Assembly: GCF_000282095.2 (NCBI RefSeq)
Contig: NZ_AKKC02000004.1
Location: 930,001 to 994,000, forward strand
Source of the DNA: Rhizobium sp. CF080
GTDB lineage: Bacteria > Pseudomonadota > Alphaproteobacteria > Rhizobiales > Rhizobiaceae
DNA: 64,000 bases
Direction: 5' to 3'
Shown: positions 17,213-24,904 of the stretch, piece by piece
Layout: each line of letters opens with the position of its first letter
Position numbering within the stretch: position 1 is the stretch's first letter
Made by a program: the position numbers and the translations under genes
The notes under the pieces: model-generated
Seen by the model: the letters and a program-made list of their open reading frames with translations, nothing else
Database searches by the model: none
What the model was told of the DNA's origin: nothing

Positions 17213-18163
17213 TTACTGGGCGAGCGCTTCCCACATTTCGCGATCGCGGGCCGCAGTCCAGATGCGCGGCGTGTCGATCCCACGTGCCTCGTCATAGGCG
17301 CGCGAAACGTTGAAGGGGAGGCAGTGTTCGTAGATCGCATAATCTGCGAACTTCGTATCGCATGCCTGGCGGCACGCATCCCAAGCTTCCTTCAAGCTGC
17401 CGCCGCGTGCAGCAACCTGTACAATCGGTTTGTAGGTGCTTTCGAGAAAATCGGTTGTGCTTGCAATGGCTTTTGCGACCATATCATGCCCGACGAGGGC
17501 ATCGCCGCGGCCTGGTACGATGGCTGCGGGATTGTAAGCCAAGATATTTTGAAGGGTCTGAGGCCAGTCCGTAAAATGCGCGTCGCCGCAGTAGCAGGCG
17601 GAATGATATTCGACGATGTCGCCTGTGAACATTACCTGTTCGTCGGGTACCCAGATGATAGCGTCGCCGGCGGTATGGGCACGGCCGACATGCATGATTT
17701 CCACTTTCCTCTTTCCGAGGTACACGGTCATCTTGTCCTTGAATGTGGTGGTGGGCCAGGTTAGGCCCGGGATCTCCTCATGGCCTTCAAACAGGCGGGG
17801 AAAACGCCCGAATTCGGAGTCCCAATCTTCGGCGCCACGCTCTTCGACCATGGCACGGGCTTTTTCGCTCATGATGATCTCGTTGCTGCCGTAAGCCGAC
17901 GCACCCAGAACGCGCACGGCGTGATAGTGGGTCAACACAACGTGGGTGATCGGCTTGTCGGTCACCGACCGTACGCACTCCACCACCTTTCGCGCAAGAC
18001 GCGGGGTGGCTTGCGCCTCGACAATCATGACGCTGTCGTCGCCGATAATTACGCCAGAGTTTGGATCTCCCTCGGCGGTGAAGGCATAGAGGCCTCTCCC
18101 GATCTCGGTGAAGGTGGTCTTCTTCTCCGTTAGATCGCCTTGCGATGCAAACTTCTTTCCCAT
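17213..18163 (-). CDS. Metallo-beta-lactamase-fold protein with an incomplete metal site
   Basis: A 316-residue MBL-fold protein. It shows GVIIGDDSVMIVEAQATP (first strands), THYHAVRVLGASAY, VGRAHTAGDAIIWVP and VMFTGDIVEYHSACYCGD. The usual HxHxDH is HYHAVR at residues 79-84, so His79 and His81 remain but the Asp and third His are replaced by Val and Arg. The distal 'PGHG' His appears as PGRGD. The His of GRAHTAGD and the Asp of FTGD are kept. The active site is therefore atypical; a lactonase or hydrolase role is uncertain. ATG 18163 follows AGGAG; the ORF upstream of it is not protein-like. It is divergent from maiA. Confidence 0.85.
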   Translation of the reverse strand: MGKKFASQGDLTEKKTTFTEIGRGLYAFTAEGDPNSGVIIGDDSVMIVEAQATPRLARKVVECVRSVTDKPITHVVLTHYHAVRVLGASAYGSNEIIMSEKARAMVEERGAEDWDSEFGRFPRLFEGHEEIPGLTWPTTTFKDKMTVYLGKRKVEIMHVGRAHTAGDAIIWVPDEQVMFTGDIVEYHSACYCGDAHFTDWPQTLQNILAYNPAAIVPGRGDALVGHDMVAKAIASTTDFLESTYKPIVQVAARGGSLKEAWDACRQACDTKFADYAIYEHCLPFNVSRAYDEARGIDTPRIWTAARDREMWEALAQ

Positions 18164-18487
18164 TGGTCTACTCCTGAATTTCTTTCTCACCAGGCGCGTT
18201 TTTCGAAGACAATTTTTGAAGTCGGACATACACACGCTACTCAATTGTCTGTCGGTCTCGATCGCGACAGGTCCAGATGGCGCCGATTTCCTCAAGCCGA
18301 GATAGTTGAACGAGACCTTGAGGCACCAGCCGCAGGTCCCAATTCCACCACTCGAAAGAGTCAGAAAAGATAGCCTCCCACCACAGGACAAAATCGCATT
18401 TGACAAATGCATTCGCCTATAACAAACATAACGGCAATTCTCAGGGGAGGTCAAGCCTTGGGCCGGGTAGATTTGATCGGAGGCCGT
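18164..18487. other. Divergent promoter region between the MBL-fold gene and maiA
   Basis: About 324 bases with no supported gene. It holds the TTGACA/ATTCG element at 18400 and the Shine-Dalgarno sites of both flanking genes. Possible upstream extensions of both reading frames into this gap are not protein-like. Confidence 0.5.
18400..18415 (+). promoter_or_regulatory. TTGACAAATGCATTCG element before maiA
   Basis: Fifteen of 16 bases match 15356-15371. The second half of the dyad is weak here (CAAAC in place of CGAAT at the same 7-base spacing). It lies 73-88 bases upstream of the maiA start and could serve the divergent MBL gene as well. Confidence 0.5.
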
Positions 18488-19117
18488 ATGGCGGCGGTAT
18501 TGTACGATTATTGGCGCTCATCCTCATCCTATCGGGTCAGAATCGCGCTGAATCTTGCGAAGATTCCCTTCGAGGGCCGCACGATCAACCTTCTCGAGGG
18601 CGAACAGCGAGCAGCCGACTATCTGATCGTCAACCCGCAAGGTTTCGTGCCCGCTCTTCTGATCGACGGAGAGACGTTCACCCAGTCCTTGGCGATCATC
18701 GAGTATCTCAACGAAACGAGGGGTCTCGAAATTCTTCCCGCCGCGCCCAAGGAAAGAGCGCGGGTTCGAGCTCTCTCTTATGCGATTTCCATGGATCTCC
18801 ATCCCGTATGCAACATCTCGGTGGCGAAGCATGCGGTTGAAGCGTCGGGCGGGCAAATCGCGACGGAAAGGTGGATGAGACACTTTATCGAGAAAGGGTT
18901 GGCGGCGTTCGAAGAGATGCTCGCTCAGAAGTCCACAGGCCCACTTTGCCACGGGGACACCGTCTCGATGGCCGACATCTGCCTGGTGCCGCAAGTATAC
19001 AATGCGCGCCGCTGGAGTGTTGATCTGAGTGGATGGAGGAGGATCACGGAAATCGTCGGCCTGTTAGAGGAGATTCCGGAAATCGCGGCCGCGCACCCCG
19101 ACTATTATAAGCCGTGA
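18488..19117 (+). CDS. maiA: Maleylacetoacetate isomerase (zeta-class glutathione transferase)
   Basis: A 209-residue glutathione-transferase-fold enzyme that isomerises maleylacetoacetate to fumarylacetoacetate with glutathione. The zeta-class active-site segment reads SSSSYRVRIALNLAKI (residues 11-26), with Ser where many eukaryotic enzymes have Cys in SSCxxRVRIAL. The thioredoxin-half motif NPQGFVPALLIDGETFTQSLAIIEYL follows, and the helical C-terminal half ends with DYYKP. ATG 18488 follows GGAGG; the earlier in-frame ATG at 18407 overlaps the promoter element and is unlikely. Together with hmgA and fahA it completes the homogentisate route. Confidence 0.92.
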   Translation: MAAVLYDYWRSSSSYRVRIALNLAKIPFEGRTINLLEGEQRAADYLIVNPQGFVPALLIDGETFTQSLAIIEYLNETRGLEILPAAPKERARVRALSYAISMDLHPVCNISVAKHAVEASGGQIATERWMRHFIEKGLAAFEEMLAQKSTGPLCHGDTVSMADICLVPQVYNARRWSVDLSGWRRITEIVGLLEEIPEIAAAHPDYYKP

Positions 19118-19696
19118 CGCGAGTACAGCTAACTTGACGTTGCCTACCGTCTTTGGGAGCCTTCCGATGCATGTGTTATTCCTCAGCATGCATATCGCAA
19201 GAACGTGCCGTAAGTTGCCATATGCGAACCAGTTTTCCTAAAAGAGGTTCTCGACCATCTGCCCTCCGGGTGCGGAGGTTGCCCAGTTGGTCTGGTTATC
19301 GCCAACCCTTGCCGGGATCTCACAGCGTCAAGAAAGGCGGCTGATCTTCATCGAGTACACAGATGCCGGATTGAGACACGCCCGAGCGTGAAACACGTTC
19401 ATTTTCGAGTGAAAATTCCGGCCTCCGAGGCTTTCAACAGCTTTGTGTTTTGTTTGTCTATTGCAAATCAATTCGTCATGGTATACATCCTCAGATGTTC
19501 CCAGCGATGAAGCGGGAAAGTTACGCCGGCTTGGAGGAGCAGCGGTTAGTGGAGGTTAACGCCGTCGGTTTCGACCTGGTATCCGACGCTTTCTGTGCGA
19601 CGCGCACGGTTCGCCGTATCGCTCTCCTTCACGTCCAAGGGCCACAAGACGTGCATTCGATGCACAAGCACTTGTTTTCCATAATGGGAGGAGACA
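19118..19696. other. Intergenic/leader region before the Liv-type ABC operon
   Basis: About 580 bases without a convincing gene. The frame 19450-19866 overlaps the binding-protein gene and is a shadow. The region contains the ATTCG-type element at 19460-19475, which places the likely transcription start about 200 bases ahead of the first ATG and leaves a long leader. No stable terminator with a T-tract was found after maiA. Confidence 0.4.
19460..19475 (+). promoter_or_regulatory. Degenerate TTGCAAATCAATTCG element before the Liv-type operon
   Basis: ATTGCAAATCAATTCG matches the maiA element at 12 of 16 positions, including 10 of the last 12. The second arm of the dyad is not conserved. It lies about 220 bases upstream of the binding-protein start. 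Weak alone, it gains weight from its recurrence in the locus. Confidence 0.3.
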
Positions 19697-20890
19697 ATGA
19701 CATTGACCACAAATGCTCTCAAGGCAGCACTGCTCGCCAGTACTCTTGCGATCGCATCAACGGCGACGGCGCAGGAGATCAAGCTCGGCTTCAACGGCGA
19801 TCTTTCGGCGTCGCCTTCGGCCCAAAGCGGGCAGGCAGGCGTTCTCGGCATCCAGGCGGCAATTGAAGATCTCAATGCCGCTGGTGGTGTGCTCGGCAAG
19901 AAGCTGTCGCTCGTTGTTCGCGATGATCTTTCCCAGCCGCCGAAATCCATCCAGAATATGAGCGATCTGATCGACAGCGAGAAGGTTGTCGCGGTCTTTG
20001 GACCAACCAATTCCGGTAACGCACTCGCTTGGAAGCACATTCCCAACCAGCGCAAGAACCCATCCCTGGGCTGCATCGGCTCGGCAACCGACATTACCAA
20101 GCCGGCTGGCGGCGCAGACAATTACATGTATCGCGTGTCGATGGTGGACCGTGCCCAGATCGCCGGTATCGTGGCCTATACGAAGAACCGGCCGCAATCC
20201 AAGAACGTCGGCTTTTTGGTGGAAACGACAGGTTATGGTCAGGGTGGTCTGAAAGATCTCGAGGCGCTTGCCAAGGCTAAGGGACTGACCCCAGTTGCCA
20301 CCGAAAAGTTCGGCGTCAACGACACGGACATGACCTCGCAGCTCAACAAGATGAAGTCTGCGGGTGTCGATACCGTGCTCGTCTGGGCGCAGGGCACCCC
20401 GATTGCCCAGCTTCTGCGCAGCATGGAGAAAATCGACTACTCGCCGGTGACGCTGACCTCCTGGGCCGCGGACAATGCCAGCTTCTTTGACACGGCGGGC
20501 AAGACACTTGCCGAGCGTCCGATTTTCATGCGGACGATCACCGAAGACAGGACGCCCGTCCAGCAAAAGCTCTACGATCGCCTGGCGCCCAAGCTTACTT
20601 CGAAGAGTGCGTTCAGCTTTTCCGCTCACTGCTATGACGCAACGCTGATTCTGGCAGCGGCGATCAAGCAGGCGGGCGGCACCGATGGCGCAAAGCTCAA
20701 AGAAGCGCTGGACAATCTTCAGGCTCCCGTCGCGGGCATCATGAAGACCTATAACAAGCCGTTCACCCCAGATCAGCACGAAGCGTTGACGGCAGCCGAC
20801 TATCGCTGGACACATTGGAAAGACGGAAAGCTCGTCACCTACACCGACGCGACGGTCGAGTCCCTGAAGCCGGCGGATTACGCAGAGTAG
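19697..20890 (+). CDS. Branched-chain-amino-acid-type ABC transporter substrate-binding protein
   Basis: A 397-residue exported protein. The signal peptide (about 1-25, ending STATAQEI) is followed by a type I periplasmic-binding fold: KLGFNGDLSASPSAQSGQAGVLGIQAAIEDLNAAGGVLGK is the region that opens it, and VVAVFGPTNSGNALAWKHI the binding-cleft strand. GGGAGGAGA precedes the ATG. It heads a four-gene Liv-type importer set. Such HAAT-family systems often carry aromatic acids (for example benzoates or phenylacetates) rather than amino acids, and the placement between maiA and hmgA suggests an aromatic ligand. Confidence 0.9.
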   Translation: MTLTTNALKAALLASTLAIASTATAQEIKLGFNGDLSASPSAQSGQAGVLGIQAAIEDLNAAGGVLGKKLSLVVRDDLSQPPKSIQNMSDLIDSEKVVAVFGPTNSGNALAWKHIPNQRKNPSLGCIGSATDITKPAGGADNYMYRVSMVDRAQIAGIVAYTKNRPQSKNVGFLVETTGYGQGGLKDLEALAKAKGLTPVATEKFGVNDTDMTSQLNKMKSAGVDTVLVWAQGTPIAQLLRSMEKIDYSPVTLTSWAADNASFFDTAGKTLAERPIFMRTITEDRTPVQQKLYDRLAPKLTSKSAFSFSAHCYDATLILAAAIKQAGGTDGAKLKEALDNLQAPVAGIMKTYNKPFTPDQHEALTAADYRWTHWKDGKLVTYTDATVESLKPADYAE

Positions 20891-20936
20891 TTCCGGAACC
20901 TTCATCCTTTCTGGATCGATCACTATTGGAGCGGTC

Positions 20937-21860
20937 ATGCTGGCAACTTACATCCAAACTCTCGTCAGTGGCTTGGCCATTGGAGGCGTTTATGCCCTCA
21001 TCGCGCTGAGTTTCAGTATTACGTTCACGACGACCAAGACGATGAACTTCGCCCAAGGAGAGTTCATCTCCTTTGGTGCATTCATCGGTGTGGCCGCACT
21101 TCTTTTGCTCTCAGGCCTCGCCGGCGGTCTGACAGCCATTCCCGGGGAAGCAGCGGCAGGATGGCGTTATCCTGCCGCCGCCCTCATTGCGACCGTCGTC
21201 GCCGGGGTCATGGGCGTCCTCATTTTCCTTCTTGCTGTTCGGCCGTTCGCGGGCAAACGTGGCATGAACTGGGTCATGAGTACGATCGGCTTCGGAGTCA
21301 TTCTGCAAAGTATCGGACTGACGATCTGGGGACCGGCGCCTGTGATGGTTCCCTCGCCGCTCGGCGACGGCGTTCTGCGCATTGCCGGCGCCGGCGTCCG
21401 GCCACAGGAGCTGATCGTTCTGGCGTCTGCGATCGCGATCATGGTCATTTTCGACTTCGTTATGCGACGCACAAGAATTGGTAAAGCCATGATGGCTGTT
21501 GCTCATTCGCCTCAGACCGCCAGCCTCATGGGCATCAATGTCAATACGGTGATGATCGGCGCCTTTGCATTGTCGAGCGGCCTCGCGGGGCTTGCCGGCG
21601 TGCTCATCGCGCCGATCGCGTCGGCCTCTCTCTTCATGGGGCTGGGTTTTGCGCTCAAGGCGTTCTCGGGTGCCATCATCGGCGGACTGACCAATCCACG
21701 CGGCTGCATCTATGGCGGCTTCATTCTCGGCGTCCTCGAGTCCAGCGTTGGGCTCTGGCAGGCGCAATGGAAGGAGATCGTCGTGTTCAGTCTCATCATT
21801 CTCGTTCTGGCGTTTCGCCCCCAGGGGCTCTTCGGTCACGCCTCAATCGACAAGGTTTAG
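20937..21860 (+). CDS. LivH-type ABC transporter permease
   Basis: A 307-residue inner-membrane permease with about eight hydrophobic segments. ATYIQTLVSGLAIGGVYALIALSFSITFTTTKTMNFAQGEF is the region of the LivH N-terminal signature, and the cytoplasmic loop AHSPQTASLMGINVNTVMIGAFALSSGLAGLAGVL contains the EAA-like ATPase-contact segment. It pairs with the LivM half of the next gene to form the channel. It starts 46 bases after the binding-protein stop, and its own stop is followed by the next ATG after three bases, so the operon is tight. Confidence 0.92.
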   Translation: MLATYIQTLVSGLAIGGVYALIALSFSITFTTTKTMNFAQGEFISFGAFIGVAALLLLSGLAGGLTAIPGEAAAGWRYPAAALIATVVAGVMGVLIFLLAVRPFAGKRGMNWVMSTIGFGVILQSIGLTIWGPAPVMVPSPLGDGVLRIAGAGVRPQELIVLASAIAIMVIFDFVMRRTRIGKAMMAVAHSPQTASLMGINVNTVMIGAFALSSGLAGLAGVLIAPIASASLFMGLGFALKAFSGAIIGGLTNPRGCIYGGFILGVLESSVGLWQAQWKEIVVFSLIILVLAFRPQGLFGHASIDKV

Positions 21861-21863
21861 TCC

Positions 21864-23642
21864 ATGCGTCATTTGATTGGAGTTGTCGCGCTTGTTGCGA
21901 TCCTCGCCTTTGCCGCCTCGTTCATCCAGAACGAATTCTACCTGCGCACGCTGTTCATGATCTGCGTCTACTATCTTTGTGCAGCGGGTATGAATGTTCT
22001 CTTGGGCTATGCAGGTCAAAAATCGCTCGGGCAGGCGGGATTGTTTGCCGCGGGTGCCTATACAGTCGCCCTGCTGACCACGCTTTACGGTCTCGGTCCC
22101 TGGACATCGCTTCTGGTCGCCTGCGTCGTGTCCGGCGTGTTCGGCGTCCTAATCGCAGTGCCGTCTTTGCGGGTGAAGGGCCCGAGCCTCGCCATGGTGA
22201 CCCTGGCGTTTGGCATCGTCGTCGAGAAGCTCGTTGCCGAAGGGTCTGATATCTTCGGAGGCGCCATGGGTATCTATGCGATCCAGCCGCTAACGTTCGC
22301 GGGCGTTCCCTTCACCACTTTGCAATGGGTCTGGTTTGGTCTTGCCCTTTGCCTCGCGACGCATGTCCTTCTTCGCAATCTTCTCGTCGGTCGCTTTGGC
22401 CGTGCATTTCTGTCGCTCCAGGCGGATGAAATAGCCGCTGGTGCGGTTGGCGTGCCGGTTTATCGGTACAAGGTGCTTGCGTTTGTCATCGCCGCGGTCA
22501 CCTGCGGTCTGGCAGGAGCATTGGTCGCGCAGCAGAACCAGTACATCAATTCCGATTTCATCAACTTCAACCTTTCGATCTTCATCCTGCTGCTCGTGCT
22601 CTTCGGCGGAAGCGGTTCTCTCTATGGACCACTGCTCGGCTCGGTCAGCCTGGTTATTATCGGAGCGCTGCTCGCACGCTGGACCTGGCTCGAACATTTT
22701 GTGAATGGCGCTCTGCTGCTGTTTGCCCTGTTCGCAATGCCGAAAGGCCTCGCTGGCCTCCTCGGCAGCCTAGGCGCCCGCTTCAATCCCGGCCGTAGCT
22801 CCGCAGCAACCAAGGTGGTTTCAGATCTGCAGCCCAAATTGCCGACGCGCAATGCGGAAGGTGGCGCGGCAACAACCCTGCTGACCGCCGACAACCTCAA
22901 CAAGGCCTTTGGTGGTGTGGTCCCGGCGAAGGACGTCTCGTTGCGGCTGACACGCGGCCATATCCATGCCCTTATCGGTCCGAACGGCGCTGGCAAAAGC
23001 ACGCTCATCAATATGTTGACGGGGGTCATTCGCGCTGACAGAGGTGCCATCAAACTACTGGATGACGACATCACACAGCGCAAAGTCCACGACATCTGTG
23101 CCCGCGGCGTCGCGCGAACATTCCAGAACCTAAGACTGTTCCAGGACCTGTCTGTGCGCGCGAATGTCCTGCTCGGCCAGCATTCGCGCATGAAGAACGG
23201 TTTCTTTTCCTCGCTTTTCGGCCTGCCTCTTGCCAAGAGAGAAGAAGCCCGTGCGTTGATGAAAGTGAACGCTATCCTCCAGTTCACGGAGCTCTTGCAG
23301 CATGCCGACACTTCCGCCGGAAGCCTGGCCTATGGCCTGCAGCGGCGGGTTGAGCTGGCGAGAGCGCTCGCCTCGGAACCGCAATTGTTGCTGCTGGACG
23401 AACCGGCGGCCGGATTGAACCCCCAGGAGACGGCCGAACTTGGCCAGCTGCTGGTGCGCATCCGCAACGAGGGGATTACCATCCTGCTGATCGAGCATCA
23501 CATGGACCTGGTGATGGCTATTTCGGACCACGTCGTCGTCCTTGATTACGGACAGAAGATCGCCGAGGGAGCACCCGAAAAGGTTCAATCCGATCCACGA
23601 GTCATGGAAGCCTATCTCGGCACGACCGTTGAAGCCGCTTGA
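21864..23642 (+). CDS. LivM permease fused to LivG ATPase
   Basis: A 592-residue fusion. Residues 1 to about 310 form a LivM-type permease (MNVLLGYAGQKSLGQAGLFAAGAY; ADEIAAGAVGVPVYRYKVLAF). A linker of about 30 residues follows, then a LivG-type ATPase from about 340 to the end. The ATPase has Walker A GPNGAGKST at 372-380, a signature region LAYGLQRRVELARALASEP, Walker B LLLLDEPAAGLNP and the switch His (IEHHMD). The permease-ATPase fusion is a known but minority arrangement in rhizobial HAAT systems. It couples ATP hydrolysis to import together with LivH and LivF. Confidence 0.92.
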   Translation: MRHLIGVVALVAILAFAASFIQNEFYLRTLFMICVYYLCAAGMNVLLGYAGQKSLGQAGLFAAGAYTVALLTTLYGLGPWTSLLVACVVSGVFGVLIAVPSLRVKGPSLAMVTLAFGIVVEKLVAEGSDIFGGAMGIYAIQPLTFAGVPFTTLQWVWFGLALCLATHVLLRNLLVGRFGRAFLSLQADEIAAGAVGVPVYRYKVLAFVIAAVTCGLAGALVAQQNQYINSDFINFNLSIFILLLVLFGGSGSLYGPLLGSVSLVIIGALLARWTWLEHFVNGALLLFALFAMPKGLAGLLGSLGARFNPGRSSAATKVVSDLQPKLPTRNAEGGAATTLLTADNLNKAFGGVVPAKDVSLRLTRGHIHALIGPNGAGKSTLINMLTGVIRADRGAIKLLDDDITQRKVHDICARGVARTFQNLRLFQDLSVRANVLLGQHSRMKNGFFSSLFGLPLAKREEARALMKVNAILQFTELLQHADTSAGSLAYGLQRRVELARALASEPQLLLLDEPAAGLNPQETAELGQLLVRIRNEGITILLIEHHMDLVMAISDHVVVLDYGQKIAEGAPEKVQSDPRVMEAYLGTTVEAA

Positions 23643-23652
23643 GGAAATTGTC

Positions 23653-24375
23653 ATGTTGAATTTGAAGAACGTCCATCTCGCCTACGGTCCAATCACGGCT
23701 GTCCGGGATGCCTCGATCGAAGTACAGCAAGGCGAAGTCGTTGCCATCGTGGGCGGCAACGGCGCTGGAAAAAGCACCTTGCTTAAAGGCATTGCGGGTC
23801 TCATGCCGGTCGATTCCGGACAGATTTCCTTTGAGAACAACGACATTACACGGATGCCGCCTCATGTCCGGGTCGCGCGGGGAATTGCGCTTTCCCCCGA
23901 AGGGCGACAGGTTTTTTCGGATCAGTCCGTTTATGACAATCTGACTCTCGGGGCCTATTTCCGCCGCCTTTCGAAAGAGGCTCTCGAGGCTGAAATCGAA
24001 GAGCAATTCAAGTTGTTCCCGCGGCTGCGCGAGCGGCGGAGCCAGTTGGCGGAAACACTCTCGGGCGGAGAGCAACAGATGCTGGCAATCGCCCGGGCCT
24101 TGATGAGCAAACCGAAACTCCTGCTGCTTGATGAACCTTCGCTCGGACTTGCTCCGAAGATCATTCAGGAAATCTTCGCAATTATCGTGTCGTTGCGCAA
24201 AGCCGGCATCACGATCCTTCTGGTGGAGCAGATGGCAAATATGGCGTTGGCGATTGCCGACCGTGCCTATGTGCTTGAAACGGGCCGGGTGACCATGACG
24301 GGCACCGGTCAGCAGCTTCTCCACGATCCGAAAGTTCGCGCGGCCTATCTCGGCGTGACCCATACCGCCGCATAG
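23653..24375 (+). CDS. LivF-type ABC transporter ATPase
   Basis: A 240-residue ATPase. Walker A is GGNGAGKST (about residues 36-44), the signature is LSGGEQQMLAIARALMSKP, Walker B LLLLDEPSLGLAP, and the switch is VEQMANMA. The SPEGRQVF motif is typical of LivF. ATG 23653 follows GAGGAAA; the longer in-frame start at 23542 would overlap the LivM-LivG fusion gene and is not credible. It completes a Liv importer with binding protein, LivH, LivM-LivG and LivF. It is convergent with the MarR gene. Confidence 0.92.
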   Translation: MLNLKNVHLAYGPITAVRDASIEVQQGEVVAIVGGNGAGKSTLLKGIAGLMPVDSGQISFENNDITRMPPHVRVARGIALSPEGRQVFSDQSVYDNLTLGAYFRRLSKEALEAEIEEQFKLFPRLRERRSQLAETLSGGEQQMLAIARALMSKPKLLLLDEPSLGLAPKIIQEIFAIIVSLRKAGITILLVEQMANMALAIADRAYVLETGRVTMTGTGQQLLHDPKVRAAYLGVTHTAA

Positions 24376-24412
24376 TCAGATTGCAGGAGAGACGTCGATA
24401 TCAATCGGCCGG

Positions 24413-24847
24413 TTATGAAAACACGCGCTCCAGGCGCGTCAGCAGCAGGAGCACGTCTTCGGCATCGGCATCGGCATCGATCGCTGCAAGAATGCGTCGC
24501 TCGAAGGCGAGTGCCCGTGGCACGATATCGTCATAGGCGCGCCTTCCTGGCGCCGTCAGCGACAATATCTCCTCGCGCCGGTCTTCGTCGCTGCCGCGTC
24601 GGCGCAACCAGCGCCGGTCTTCCAAGGCTTTGACGGCGCGGCTGACCTTGGTCTTGTGCATCGCGGAGTGGACGCCAATGGCACGGGCGCCCATTTCGTC
24701 GAACTGGCCGAGCGTGGCAAGCACCCGCCACTCGGGAATCGTGAGGTCATGATGAGGACCGTAGACGGATCGGAATTCCCCGGAGACGATCGAAGCAAGC
24801 CGGTTGAGCCTGTAGGGAAGAAACTTCTCGAGTTCGAGCTTGGCCAT
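24413..24847 (-). CDS. MarR family transcriptional regulator
   Basis: A 144-residue regulator. The winged helix-turn-helix lies in the middle (IPEWRVLATLGQ, AIGVHSAMHKTKVSRAVKALEDRRWLRRRGSDEDRREEILSLT is the region), including the wing with the DRR element. The C-terminal helix carries an acidic DADADAED stretch encoded by a short GGCATC repeat. It is divergent from hmgA-fahA with a 57-base gap, so it most likely represses those genes; MarR-type proteins that sense aromatic acids are common in such positions. Direct AGTTACA repeats occur in the gap. Confidence 0.9.
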   Translation of the reverse strand: MAKLELEKFLPYRLNRLASIVSGEFRSVYGPHHDLTIPEWRVLATLGQFDEMGARAIGVHSAMHKTKVSRAVKALEDRRWLRRRGSDEDRREEILSLTAPGRRAYDDIVPRALAFERRILAAIDADADAEDVLLLLTRLERVFS

Positions 24848-24854
24848 TGTTGAT

Positions 24855-24876
24855 AGTTACAAAATTGACAGTTACA
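24855..24876. promoter_or_regulatory. Direct AGTTACA repeats between the MarR gene and hmgA
   Basis: AGTTACA occurs at 24855-24861 and again at 24870-24876, a 15-base period, in the 57-base divergent gap. MarR operators are usually palindromic, so a direct repeat is unusual, but the position fits a shared control site. A TTGACA lies between the repeats and may be the hmgA -35 hexamer. Confidence 0.3.
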
Positions 24877-24904
24877 GGTGAAACGACATTTAGGAGGAAT
24901 GATC

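Noticed and set aside
19450..19866. 138-codon plus-strand frame before the Liv-type operon
   Set aside because: Overlaps the well-supported binding-protein gene in another frame and lacks a Shine-Dalgarno site.
24465..24482. GGCATC triple repeat as a regulatory tandem repeat
   Set aside because: It lies inside the MarR coding sequence and simply encodes the acidic DADADAED stretch.
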